Shown: positions 1 to 6,806 of the stretch, one piece after another
How the letters are laid out: the number at the start of each line of letters is the position of its first letter
Position numbering within the stretch: position 1 is the first letter of the stretch
Assembly: GCA_003281715.1 (NCBI GenBank)
Contig: QCBE01000005.1
Span: 1 to 64,000 of the forward strand
Length of the DNA: 64,000 nt
Origin: Prochlorococcus sp. AG-347-B23
GTDB lineage: Bacteria > Cyanobacteriota > Cyanobacteriia > PCC-6307 > Cyanobiaceae
Direction of reading: 5' to 3'
Notes under the pieces: model-generated
What the model was told of the DNA's origin: nothing
What the model saw: the letters and a program-made list of their open reading frames with translations, nothing else
Databases searched by the model: none
Program-made: the position numbers and the translations under genes

Positions 1-56
1 TTTGATCTAGTTGACCCAAGACTAATTTAACTTGTAATTAGTCATGATTGTTTTAA

Positions 57-380
57 TTAATTTCTGTAATTAACCAAAGCTCCTTTCCAATCAAGTTGGA
101 TTTCTGTAGAAGTTTGCTTAGTTAATTTAAAAGCAGTTTTTAAAGGTAATTTCTTATTGCTTTCCATATATGCTTCCGCACCAATCCTTATAAAGTCAAA
201 AGCATCTGGCCATTGATCTTTCTGCCATGCAAAAGGAAGGTTTATTGATGAGAATCCTTCTTTCTTATTTCCTACTAAAAGACGCATATTTCCTCTATCG
301 TTCGAAACTTGCCAACCAGAACCAATCTTGCTCTTAATAGCGTATCTAAACTCTTTAACCCAACTTTCTGTTGCAGACAT
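57..380 (-). pseudogene. Tyrosine recombinase (integrase) N-terminal fragment
   Basis: About 107 residues from the ATG at 380; the ORF track extends to a TTG at 443. The stretch from GWQVSNDRGN to LPLKTAF, including a LPFAWQKD segment, resembles the N-terminal DNA-binding part of cyanobacterial phage-type integrases. The ORF stops just after that region, so the catalytic domain with its R..HxxR..Y residues is missing. Direct repeats GTGCAGTCTC lie just upstream of its start, where arm sites of such an integrase are expected. Most likely a decayed integrase; a stand-alone arm-binding protein cannot be excluded. Confidence 0.55.
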
Positions 381-447
381 AAAACAACCTAGTGCTGTCC
401 TATTTTCTACGGAAATCCGTGGAATTACAACCTTTAAATGCAAAAGT

Positions 448-467
448 GTGCAGTCTCGTGCAGTCTT
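448..467. repeat. Direct repeat pair GTGCAGTCTC, period 10
   Basis: GTGCAGTCTC is followed directly by GTGCAGTCTT. The pair sits between the integrase fragment and tRNA fragment 1, the position expected for arm-type recombinase sites. Function is inferred. Confidence 0.6.
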
Positions 468-524
468 ATTCAGAGTATGACTTTAGTTATAGCTTAAATA
501 CCTTAGTCTCACTAGAGGGGACTT

Positions 525-571
525 AGTGCTTTGGGAGCACTAGGTCGCAGGTTCGAATCCTGTCGCCCCGA
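525..571 (+). repeat. tRNA-Pro(UGG) 3'-end fragment 1 (att-like)
   Basis: AGTGCTTTGGGAGCACT is an anticodon stem-loop (6-bp inverted arms around TTGGG). It is followed by a normal T-arm (GGTTCGAATCC) and acceptor end TCGCCCCGA. No 5' half or D-arm precedes it, so it is not a working tRNA. It is read as an attachment-site remnant and bounds module 1 on the left. Confidence 0.85.
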
Positions 572-594
572 CTCTATAAAAACCAAGTCATAGT

Positions 595-620
595 AGCGAG
601 TTACCCAGACTCGCTTTTTT
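595..620 (+). terminator. Hairpin plus T-run after tRNA fragment 1
   Basis: AGCGAGT and ACTCGCT flank a 6-nt loop and are followed by TTTTTT. Related hairpins follow fragments 4, 5 and 7, so this terminator probably travelled with the tRNA 3' end. Confidence 0.7.
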
Positions 621-634
621 ATTGAATAAATCTC

Positions 635-670
635 TGTCCATAAGTGAAATGGACAAATTATGGACAAAAT
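635..670. repeat. Direct repeats TGGACAAATTA, period 11, plus inverted copy
   Basis: TGTCCA (635-640) is followed by TGGACAAATTA (650-660) and TGGACAAAAT (661-670). The same tandem word returns at the right end of module 1. Probable recombinase arm-type sites, by inference. Confidence 0.6.
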
Positions 671-712
671 AATCTCTTCGATTAAAGTAAAATATTGAAA
701 AAAAGTTTTCTC

Positions 713-1621
713 ATGAATTTTTTTAAGAAATTAAATGAAAAAAGAAAAGAACGAAATCTCGAAATAGAAGAAAAGAATAAGGAACTTCTTATAAAAAGGG
801 AAGAGAGGTTAAAAGAGGAAGCTTTAAAAAGAAAAGAAAGAGAAAAAGAAATCGAAAATGAAAAAAAGGAAAAGGCCGATAATTGGAAAGATTTTCTTCT
901 TAGCCGATATAGAGAACATAGATTCGTCTTATATGAAGAATATGTTAATTCGAGTTCGGTTGATCAATATGGAAATGAAGATAATGATTTCTTTGACCAA
1001 GAAGAACTTCTTGAGGTTAATTTATATGATTTAAATGAATATAGCAGAGGATTTAACAGCGGATATAACTATTTTTTCAAAAGTGTAATCATGAGAGATA
1101 TGAGTGCCTCAGAGTTTATGGCTGGTTGGTATAGTTATCAAAGAATTTATAATCCTAAATCTGATGGAGAGGATGCGGTTTGGCAATGGATAGTGGTCAA
1201 ATTACTTTTTGATGTTTTTCAAGAGACAATACCTGAAGTTTATGAAAAGGAAGAACAACGAGTAAATGCAGGATTTAGCGAAGATATGAGTGGCGAGGAT
1301 TATGAGGTCTACTGTGGGAATATCCTCGAAATTGCAGGGTGGGTTGTTGAACAAACATCTAAAACCAATGATCAAGGTGTCGATTTAATTGGCGCAATAG
1401 ATGACTTAAAAGTATGTATTCAATGCAAAAGATATACAAATCCTGTAGGGAATAAAGCAGTTCAAGAAATAATTGCAGGTCAACAATTTTATGGAGGAAC
1501 TCATGCAGTAGTTGTATCTAATGCTGGTTTCACAAAATCAGCACAAACTCTTGCTTCAAAAACAGGAGTAATCTTAATAAGTGATGAGGAGTTAGAAAAT
1601 TTAGAAGACTACCTATATTGA
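713..1621 (+). CDS. Mrr-like PD-(D/E)XK nuclease with coiled coil
   Basis: 302 aa from the ATG at 713; the track starts at an upstream TTG. It opens with MNFFKKL, as does the next gene. Residues ~10-55 are a highly charged coiled coil and the middle is unassigned. The C-terminal ~115 residues match the Mrr catalytic fold: GEDYEVYC, GWVVEQT, DQGVDL (catalytic Asp), IQCKRY (Q-x-K) and VVSNAGFT. Mrr-type enzymes cut modified DNA, so a role in phage restriction is likely but inferred. It is first in a two-gene set with the GIY-YIG protein 41 bp downstream. Confidence 0.8.
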   Translation: MNFFKKLNEKRKERNLEIEEKNKELLIKREERLKEEALKRKEREKEIENEKKEKADNWKDFLLSRYREHRFVLYEEYVNSSSVDQYGNEDNDFFDQEELLEVNLYDLNEYSRGFNSGYNYFFKSVIMRDMSASEFMAGWYSYQRIYNPKSDGEDAVWQWIVVKLLFDVFQETIPEVYEKEEQRVNAGFSEDMSGEDYEVYCGNILEIAGWVVEQTSKTNDQGVDLIGAIDDLKVCIQCKRYTNPVGNKAVQEIIAGQQFYGGTHAVVVSNAGFTKSAQTLASKTGVILISDEELENLEDYLY

Positions 1622-1662
1622 TTGACAATCAATATAAAATAAGGGTCAATTAGTTCTTTTTT
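1620..1662 (+). promoter_or_regulatory. Palindrome plus T-run leader before the second nuclease gene
   Basis: GATTGACAATCAAT overlaps the end of the Mrr gene. A T-run then ends directly at the GTG start at 1663. The layout resembles the leaders at 4764 and 9805, but the hairpin is weak here. It may be a promoter/operator or an attenuator. Confidence 0.4.
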
Positions 1663-2844
1663 GTGAATTTCTTTAAAAAGCTTTCTGAAAATTTAAGGTC
1701 AAATAAAAATGAAGAATATCTAGCTGATACTACTGAAGAATATTTAGATGATATCGCTGAAGATGAAATTGAAGAGCCTATAAAAAGGCCTGAAAAATTA
1801 AATATAGATGGAATGAAAGTTAATTTAAGTATTTTTGAGTGGTTGGAAGAAAAGTTTAAAGACGAAATTCCTGAATCATGTATTAAGGCTTATGAAGAGG
1901 AATCCATAAATAATCTTCCAAAATCAATACAAAATGGATATATCAAAGATTTGATTTTACCAATTCCTTTACCTTTGGTTGGTTCAAAGTTATTTGAAAT
2001 TGTCTCTAAGTTTTCTGAAATGGCTAGTAAAGAAACTCAGGAAATTCAAGAGAGATTGGACGAAGGGTTAGAAGACCCTGAAACTGTAGATGTAACATTA
2101 CCTTTTCTTTATACAAGCGTAAGCAATTCAATTTTAAGAAGCACAGAATTTTATCCGGATTTTGATTATTTAAGTAAAGAGATTATTGAAGAATTAAAGA
2201 AAAAAGATAGTCAAAAAAGCTGGACTAAATCAATGGCAAAACATGGTTTTTTTGGGAATTGGGATGAGGTTTATAATCTTCTTTCTCCAACAGGCTTAAT
2301 GAATGCCTATACATGGATGAGAGATATAGAACTCTCAGCTAGTCATGATGATGGAAGCAGTGAAGGTGAATATCTTTTTGGAGACCTTTTTAAAGCTAAT
2401 ACTCCAAATTGGGAAGTATATATTCCAGTAACTATTTTCTCGAAATATAATTCTAATGATGAGATTGGGGAAATTTTAAATAATTATGAAATAGTAGACC
2501 TAATAAAAAAATATGCAGGAATTTCTTTTTCTTATAACCATGAAGGCTCTCCTGAAAAAGAAGTTTCCCAAGTGGAAGATTTAAGTGCAAAAGGATTTGT
2601 ATATTTAATAAGAAATAAAGATATTTATAAAATTGGAATCACAGAAAATACTCTTCGAAGGTTTGGTCAACTCAAACCAGATGAAGTTATTAATGTTGTT
2701 AAATGTTCTAATTATCGAAAATTAGAAAAAGAATTACATAAGAAATTCAAGAAGTATAGGATTCCGCAAACCGAATATTTTAGATTTAATCAGCAACAAG
2801 TCGAAGAGGTAAATAATGAGATGACTGGAGGAGCAAAGTTTTAA
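1663..2844 (+). CDS. Protein with C-terminal GIY-YIG-like (T5orf172-type) domain
   Basis: 393 aa with a GTG start. The N-terminus MNFFKKLSE copies that of the upstream nuclease, and an acidic stretch follows. About residues 60-300 have no recognised domain. The last ~85 residues look like a T5orf172/MUG113 GIY-YIG nuclease: GFVYLIRN, YKIGIT, then an R and a LEKELHKKF helix and TEYF. It is the second gene of the module-1 pair. Together with an Mrr-like protein it suggests an anti-phage or anti-plasmid role, but the middle region gives no further clue. Confidence 0.7.
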   Translation: MNFFKKLSENLRSNKNEEYLADTTEEYLDDIAEDEIEEPIKRPEKLNIDGMKVNLSIFEWLEEKFKDEIPESCIKAYEEESINNLPKSIQNGYIKDLILPIPLPLVGSKLFEIVSKFSEMASKETQEIQERLDEGLEDPETVDVTLPFLYTSVSNSILRSTEFYPDFDYLSKEIIEELKKKDSQKSWTKSMAKHGFFGNWDEVYNLLSPTGLMNAYTWMRDIELSASHDDGSSEGEYLFGDLFKANTPNWEVYIPVTIFSKYNSNDEIGEILNNYEIVDLIKKYAGISFSYNHEGSPEKEVSQVEDLSAKGFVYLIRNKDIYKIGITENTLRRFGQLKPDEVINVVKCSNYRKLEKELHKKFKKYRIPQTEYFRFNQQQVEEVNNEMTGGAKF

Positions 2845-2902
2845 ATTAAACACTTACATCTTGAATAAAAAGAGAGCTAAGTTTTTTTACCTTCCCAAAA
2901 AA

Positions 2903-2924
2903 TGGACAAATTATGGACAAATGT
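2903..2924. repeat. Direct repeats TGGACAAATTA at right end of module 1
   Basis: TGGACAAATTA (2903-2913) is followed by TGGACAAATGT (2914-2924), period 11, matching the left end at 650-670. A further GGACAAAC follows at 2939. Confidence 0.65.
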
Positions 2925-3009
2925 TGCTTAAATTGTCAGGACAAACTACGCAGGACTAAGCAAAAAAATAGTCATTGCTTGAAAACCTAGTGCTGCACTA
3001 GAGCTGTTA

Positions 3010-3056
3010 AGTGCTTTGGGAGCACTAGGTCGCAGGTTCGAATCCTGTCGCCCCGA
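3010..3056 (+). repeat. tRNA-Pro 3'-end fragment 2 (att-like)
   Basis: Same 47-bp sequence as fragment 1, in full. It is preceded by CTAGTGCTGCACTAG, a small palindrome with weaker counterparts upstream of the other fragments. That upstream part is not tRNA-derived and may be element-specific attachment sequence. Confidence 0.85.
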
Positions 3057-3086
3057 TTGGGTTTTCAGCGAATGACAAAAATGCTT

Positions 3087-3108
3087 GTGGTATAAGCGTG
3101 GTATAGCA
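3087..3108. repeat. Direct repeats GTGGTATAAGC, period 11
   Basis: GTGGTATAAGC is followed by GTGGTATAGCA, 31 bp to the right of tRNA fragment 2. Same geometry as the other sites with a different word. Confidence 0.6.
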
Positions 3109-3163
3109 GATAATACAAACTGGAATAAAGATAGAGGGTATACCCCTAAACCCCTTATACACC

Positions 3164-3185
3164 CCGATTTTTTACCGATTTTCTT
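3164..3185. repeat. Direct repeats CCGATTTTTTA, period 11
   Basis: CCGATTTTTTA is followed by CCGATTTTCTT, just upstream of the iteron-like array. The duplicated copy near 8830 retains only one related word. Confidence 0.5.
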
Positions 3186-3221
3186 GCTTTTTTCTTATTT
3201 GTTCGTAAGTATGCGTATATA

Positions 3222-3290
3222 GGCTCTAATTTGCTCTAAATAGCTCTATTACTGGCTTATTTAGGCTTATTTTCCTCTAAAAAACTGTCA
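3222..3290. repeat. Iteron-like array, ~10-bp spacing
   Basis: Words GCTCTAATTT, GCTCTAAATA, GCTCTATTAC, GGCTTATTTA, GGCTTATTTT and CCTCTAAAAA follow each other at about one helical turn. They lie directly upstream of the small gene at 3308. A slightly diverged copy lies at 8875-8935 upstream of a truncated paralogue. It could be a multi-site operator or a replication-type iteron array. Confidence 0.55.
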
Positions 3291-3307
3291 CATAGGGGTT
3301 GACGATT

Positions 3308-3580
3308 ATGAAAATTCCAATCGAAATGCTGAGAGAAATTAGAGAAAGTGGATACGATAAACAGCTTGTATATAACTACATAAAAACGCTATTAGACAGC
3401 GAGAAAAGAAAATTTCCTAATGAAAATAACAATCTGGAGCTTTTAGACAATTACTTATTAGACAAAGACATAAAAGAACCTGATGCTGAGATAGTGTTGG
3501 CGGCAGACCTTATAGACAACTACTTAGGAGATAAAAGATTTGTGAGAGAGCTCGAAGATAGGGATTATGAAGCGGCTTAA
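3308..3580 (+). CDS. Small unknown protein behind iteron-like array
   Basis: 90 aa from the ATG at 3308; the track begins at a TTG 9 bp upstream. Mostly helical and acidic, with no recognised domain, signal or membrane segment. The N-terminus (IPIEMLREIRESGYD) recurs in the truncated copy at 8958, so gene and upstream array were duplicated as a unit. Conservation with the array suggests the protein may act on it, but nothing in the sequence proves DNA binding. Confidence 0.55.
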   Translation: MKIPIEMLREIRESGYDKQLVYNYIKTLLDSEKRKFPNENNNLELLDNYLLDKDIKEPDAEIVLAADLIDNYLGDKRFVRELEDRDYEAA

Positions 3581-3676
3581 TTTTTGACTTTATCTACATA
3601 AAAGGGTACAGGGGTTAAATCTATGTAGATTAAGTAGTTTCACGTAACCCTAATGTAGGAAAAGTCAAAAGATACG

Positions 3677-3723
3677 ATTGACAGTTAATCGTACACTAGA
3701 GGGTATAAAACCCCTCTTTTTTT
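3677..3723 (+). terminator. Palindrome plus GC hairpin and T-run
   Basis: GATTGACAGTTAATC is followed by AGAGGGTATAAAACCCCTCT and seven T. It would terminate the 3308 gene. It matches the leaders before 4763 and 9849, but no plus-strand start codon follows. Confidence 0.6.
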
Positions 3724-3735
3724 GTCTATATTCTT

Positions 3736-4119
3736 TTATTTAGTTTCGACGAGAATGTACAGCCAGCCAAAGAAAGAAGCAAAAGCAATTATTCCGGAAA
3801 TATTCCCATTCCATTGGAGGCTATCTGTTAAAAAATATTCTATAGAAATTGGTACATAGGCGATTACAAAATACCAAAAGAGAAAGGACAGCAGTCCAAA
3901 CAACAAAGCTAGAAGAATATAAAAAGGCAAGATATATAAATTTCTTTTTTTTATTTTGTTTTCAGTTCTGTATTGAGTAAGACCAATTCTTGCCCAATAA
4001 CCACCATTTAATTGAAGAAAAAATTTTAAAAAGATTCCATAAGTATTGATTAAAAAACGAGATAATTTAAATAGTGGTTTTAATAAAACAGGTTCTTCTT
4101 TTAATAATTTTTTTCTCAT
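3736..4119 (-). CDS. Small inner-membrane protein
   Basis: 127 aa with two hydrophobic segments (about residues 65-90 and 107-124) after a basic N-terminal half. Its ATG overlaps the stop of the upstream gene by one base (TAATG), so it is probably translationally coupled. Last gene of a three-gene operon (4763 to 3736). Function unknown. Confidence 0.55.
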   Translation of the reverse strand: MRKKLLKEEPVLLKPLFKLSRFLINTYGIFLKFFLQLNGGYWARIGLTQYRTENKIKKRNLYILPFYILLALLFGLLSFLFWYFVIAYVPISIEYFLTDSLQWNGNISGIIAFASFFGWLYILVETK

Positions 4120-4499
4120 TAATTCATACCCTGACAGTTTCTCCAGTTTTCAACGCATCTTTTATATCCAGCTTCAATAATTTGTCTATTCTCTATCTCT
4201 GTTTGATATTTATAAAAACAAGGAATATTTTGAGCATTAGCATATCTTCCATAAGGCCAACTCATAGCTAATTTTGGATAATTATATTTATCTTCCCCGT
4301 GACCTTCTAACTGCATAGTTCTTCCTGGTTTTAATTCAACTATATGATTAGCTTTGCCATCTGCACATACAACTTTAACTCCACCTTTTTCTAAAGTTTT
4401 AATTCCATCTTTTACTGAATAATTGGGATAATAGTAAACCCCTGCATTAGCTGAAGGGATTAAACCTAATAAAAGCGGTGCAAGTAGTAAGCGTTTCAT
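4119..4499 (-). CDS. Small exported protein
   Basis: 126 aa. Residues 1-19 (MKRLLLAPLLLG..SANA) form a clear Sec signal peptide. The mature part has four cysteines (VVCAD, IPCFY, RCVENWRNC), consistent with disulfides outside the cytoplasm. Its start directly follows the stop of the 87-aa gene. No family recognised. A 22-bp copy of its 5' end lies at 4822-4843. Confidence 0.6.
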   Translation of the reverse strand: MKRLLLAPLLLGLIPSANAGVYYYPNYSVKDGIKTLEKGGVKVVCADGKANHIVELKPGRTMQLEGHGEDKYNYPKLAMSWPYGRYANAQNIPCFYKYQTEIENRQIIEAGYKRCVENWRNCQGMN

Positions 4500-4763
4500 T
4501 TATTCAACAAGCTCGAGTTTATAAACTATATCTTTGCAGTTATTAGCTTTATCCCATTCCCTAGCCCATTCTGTATCTAACATCTTTGCAAACTCTTCTA
4601 GACTCGAAACAGTATAAAATGAATGAGACTTGTGATCATTAATTTTTACTAACTCATAATCAATTACGATTCCATCTCCTTGTTCTTTTACCCATTGCTC
4701 AACAGTCTCTTCATAATATTGAAAAGAGCAATCAAAAGTGCAAACTATAAATAACTTTTCCAT
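4500..4763 (-). CDS. Small unknown protein, first gene of a three-gene operon
   Basis: 87 aa, soluble, no signal peptide. Tryptophans and acidic residues (VEQWVKEQGDG, EWAREWDKANN). The ATG follows a hairpin/T-run leader by one base. Head of the operon with the exported and membrane proteins. Function unknown. Confidence 0.5.
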   Translation of the reverse strand: MEKLFIVCTFDCSFQYYEETVEQWVKEQGDGIVIDYELVKINDHKSHSFYTVSSLEEFAKMLDTEWAREWDKANNCKDIVYKLELVE

Positions 4764-4808
4764 TAAAAAAGAGAGTTTTATCTCTCTATGTTAGATCGAC
4801 TGTCAATT
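4764..4808 (-). promoter_or_regulatory. Palindrome plus hairpin/T-run leader of the 4763-3736 operon
   Basis: Minus strand reads ATTGACAGTCGATC, then AGAGAGATAAAACTCTC, TTTTTT and one base before ATG. Nearly the same string precedes the gene at 9849. It can be read as a terminator-like attenuator, or as a promoter (TTGACA to GATAAA, ~18 bp) with a palindrome over the -35 box and a very short leader. Confidence 0.5.
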
Positions 4809-4821
4809 ACTTTCTTTTAGT

Positions 4822-4843
4822 GGTGCAAGTAGTAAGCGTTTCA
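4822..4843 (-). repeat. 22-bp copy of the 5' end of the exported-protein gene
   Basis: GGTGCAAGTAGTAAGCGTTTCA is identical to 4477-4498, which encodes the start of the exported protein (MKRLLLAP). It lies upstream of the operon with no ORF attached, so it is probably a scar of a duplication or recombination. Confidence 0.7.
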
Positions 4844-4907
4844 CAAAAAAACAGTTAATGATAATAGATTTTATTTAAGATATATAAAAAATTTTAGGGA
4901 GGATTAA

Positions 4908-5285
4908 ATGTCTATCATTACCGATAATACAGTTTTAGTACATATTTACAGCGGTTTAGAATCCAAAAATAAAGTAACTTTAGGTTTATTAGTTGCCCTA
5001 ACTGCAGAAAAAAACGATCATAAAGTAACGCTTTTTCTAGCAGGAGACGGGGTACAAATATTAAATTGCAAAAAAGCTGGTGAAATAGTTGGTCAAGGTA
5101 CTGGAGATTTATACGAACATCTTCAAAATTTAAAGAAATCAAAAGTTACCATATATGTTTCAGGTATGTCTGCTAAATCTAGGGGTTACGATGAGAAGCT
5201 ATTAGATGGGTATACAGCAGAGTTTGTGATGCCGGATGTTCTAGTTGAAGAATCAATTAAAGCAGATAGCGTACTTTGCTATTAA
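4908..5285 (+). CDS. DsrE/DsrF-like sulfur-relay family protein
   Basis: 125 aa, about the size of DsrE-fold proteins. An N-terminal beta-strand, then a helix with LGLLVALTAEKNDHKVTLFLAGDGV, the typical DsrE core where a strand ends in GDGV, then VTIYVSGMSAKSRGY. A cysteine lies at NCKKAG. Such proteins bind or relay persulfide sulfur or act in stress roles; the exact partner is unknown. Purine-rich AGGGAGGA lies 7 bp before the ATG, a better ribosome-binding site than most genes here have. Confidence 0.65.
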   Translation: MSIITDNTVLVHIYSGLESKNKVTLGLLVALTAEKNDHKVTLFLAGDGVQILNCKKAGEIVGQGTGDLYEHLQNLKKSKVTIYVSGMSAKSRGYDEKLLDGYTAEFVMPDVLVEESIKADSVLCY

Positions 5286-5326
5286 AAAAGGAGCTAATTT
5301 CTCCCTAATTAGATCGACTGTCAATC
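5284..5326 (-). promoter_or_regulatory. Orphan palindrome-hairpin-T-run module
   Basis: Minus strand: GATTGACAGTCGATC, then GGGAGAAATTAGCTCC and TTTTTT. Same architecture as the leader at 4764, but it runs into the 3' end of the DsrE-like gene with no minus-strand start. It may act as a two-way terminator or be a relic. Confidence 0.4.
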
Positions 5327-5431
5327 AAAGAAATTATGTCATATGAGTGTATATTTGTCAGTATAAACTAAGCAAGAGTACGCAAGCTATGAGATATAGC
5401 TCGAAAACGTAGTGCTCGCTTTGGGATGTCG

Positions 5432-5478
5432 AGTGCTTTGGGAACACTAAGTCGCAGTTTCGAATCCTTTCGCCCCGA
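5432..5478 (+). repeat. tRNA-Pro 3'-end fragment 3, degenerate
   Basis: AGTGCTTTGGGAACACT, GTTTCGAATCC and TTTCGCCCCGA: the fragment with several substitutions. A partial second copy (GCTTTGGGATG) lies just upstream at 5418-5428, as if two fragments were nested. Bounds modules 2 and 3. Confidence 0.8.
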
Positions 5479-5529
5479 TCAGTTATAGCAGTAAGTCTCA
5501 GCTAATAATAAATTACACAAAAAAACACT

Positions 5530-5551
5530 ACACCCAAAATACACCCAATAT
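5530..5551. repeat. Direct repeats ACACCCAAAAT, period 11
   Basis: ACACCCAAAAT is followed by ACACCCAATAT, 52 bp right of tRNA fragment 3. Same spacing rule as at fragments 1, 2, 5 and 6, with its own word. Confidence 0.6.
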
Positions 5552-5628
5552 ATTCTATTTTAAAGAGTTAAGAAGGAATTTTTTTTTTAAAAAAACTTGT
5601 TAGTTTAAATTTAATTTAATTTTTATCA

Positions 5629-6744
5629 TTGAAGCTATTTAAGTTACTCTCCTTTGCCCCATTTGCTTTGTTAACATTAACTGCAGTTGAAGCTAATGAA
5701 TACAAATTTGATAATATCAAAATTGATCATGCTGAGAAAGAGCAAAATATCTATCAACCAAAAGACAAATTAGATGAATTTATAATTAAAGGAGCAAATT
5801 ATTCAACCAAATTTGTTCCTTTAATGAATGATGGTGCAGAAGGAAGTGAGTATACCGGCATAATGGCTAATGATGTTAAAAGATTATTAGTTGATACTGG
5901 ATTTGATTTCGCGAATTCAACTGCTAATAGCCAGATTCAAAGTATTCCATTTTTTGCTCAGACTTCAGTAGATATTTCCGGAGGAACAGAATCAGATACA
6001 AGTTTTTCAATAAATAGTTTTATGAAAATTGGAGAACTTGCAAAAGATGATGAGGGTGATTTAAAAACTCTAGCATTTTCTCAGGCAAGATTCGCTACTG
6101 CCTCTAATGCAGATGGTTCCACTATTAACCTTGGTTTAGGGATTAGAAATCGTCCTAATGATATGTCGATGGTTGGGGCTAACGCTTTCTGGGATTACAG
6201 AATGACAGATTATAGTGATGCCCATAGCCGACTTGGATTGGGTGGAGAATATTTCTGGAAAGATTTTGAATTTAGGAATAACTGGTATATTTCAATAACT
6301 GATGAAAAGGATGTAACAATAAGAGGTACATCTTACAAAGAAAGAGTAGTACCAGGATGGGATGTGGAACTGGGCTATAGACTCCCGAATAATCCAGAAC
6401 TTGCATTCTTTGTAAGAGGATTTAATTGGGACTATAAAAATACCCAAGATAATTCTGGTTTAGAAGGTTCTGTTAGTTGGCAAGCTTCGCCACATATTGG
6501 CCTTGAGGCATGGGTTTCTAATGAAATTTCTGCGGCATCAACTACACTTAACTCTTCTCTTCCGGGAACAGATGAAACTTTCTTCGGATTAAGAATGAAT
6601 ATCACAGGCAGCCCAGTCAAATTTGAGAAATCAAATTATAAGAAAAATATGATTACTCAAATGACTCAACCAGTAAAACGTAAATATGACGTCCTTCTAG
6701 AGAGGTCATCAGGTACATTCCAAAATAGGGCTAAAGGTGTATGA
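5629..6744 (+). CDS. Inverse-autotransporter-type outer-membrane beta-barrel, copy 1
   Basis: 371 aa with a TTG start and an N-terminal signal peptide (to about residue 22, ..TAVEA). From about residue 165 it matches the intimin/invasin beta-domain: GLGIRNRP, GANAFWDY, RLGLGGEYFW, PGWDVELGYRLP, then alternating strands and an ending like the intimin linker (RKYDVLLERS). No extracellular passenger follows in the same protein. A separate signal-peptide protein starts 62 bp downstream, and the pair recurs at 13930-16050. Probably exports or anchors that partner at the cell surface; this is inference. Confidence 0.75.
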   Translation: MKLFKLLSFAPFALLTLTAVEANEYKFDNIKIDHAEKEQNIYQPKDKLDEFIIKGANYSTKFVPLMNDGAEGSEYTGIMANDVKRLLVDTGFDFANSTANSQIQSIPFFAQTSVDISGGTESDTSFSINSFMKIGELAKDDEGDLKTLAFSQARFATASNADGSTINLGLGIRNRPNDMSMVGANAFWDYRMTDYSDAHSRLGLGGEYFWKDFEFRNNWYISITDEKDVTIRGTSYKERVVPGWDVELGYRLPNNPELAFFVRGFNWDYKNTQDNSGLEGSVSWQASPHIGLEAWVSNEISAASTTLNSSLPGTDETFFGLRMNITGSPVKFEKSNYKKNMITQMTQPVKRKYDVLLERSSGTFQNRAKGV

Positions 6745-6806
6745 AGACTTAAATAAATCTTCAACGAAAAAAGTAACAACTTAAATCAAATTCAAAATTT
6801 ACAAAA

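Larger units (their letters stand above)
525..3056. mobile_element. Module 1: two-nuclease cargo
   Basis: Bounded by tRNA-Pro fragments 1 and 2. The same direct-repeat word, TGGACAAATTA, occurs inside both ends (650-670 and 2903-2924), as expected for one integrated element with arm sites at both ends. Cargo is an Mrr-like and a GIY-YIG-like protein. No recombinase is inside. Confidence 0.6.

Noticed and set aside
525-571. The tRNA-Pro-like sequences as functional tRNA genes
   Set aside because: All seven lack the 5' acceptor strand and D-arm; only the anticodon-stem to 3' end is present.
448-3108. CRISPR array
   Set aside because: The short repeats occur only in pairs or triples with different words; no regular spacers and no cas genes.
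4074-4271. 65-aa plus-strand ORF
   Set aside because: Antisense to two minus-strand genes joined by a TAATG overlap; composition typical of a shadow frame.
4918-5142. ORF antisense to the DsrE-like gene
   Set aside because: Shadow of a gene with clear family motifs; no features of its own.
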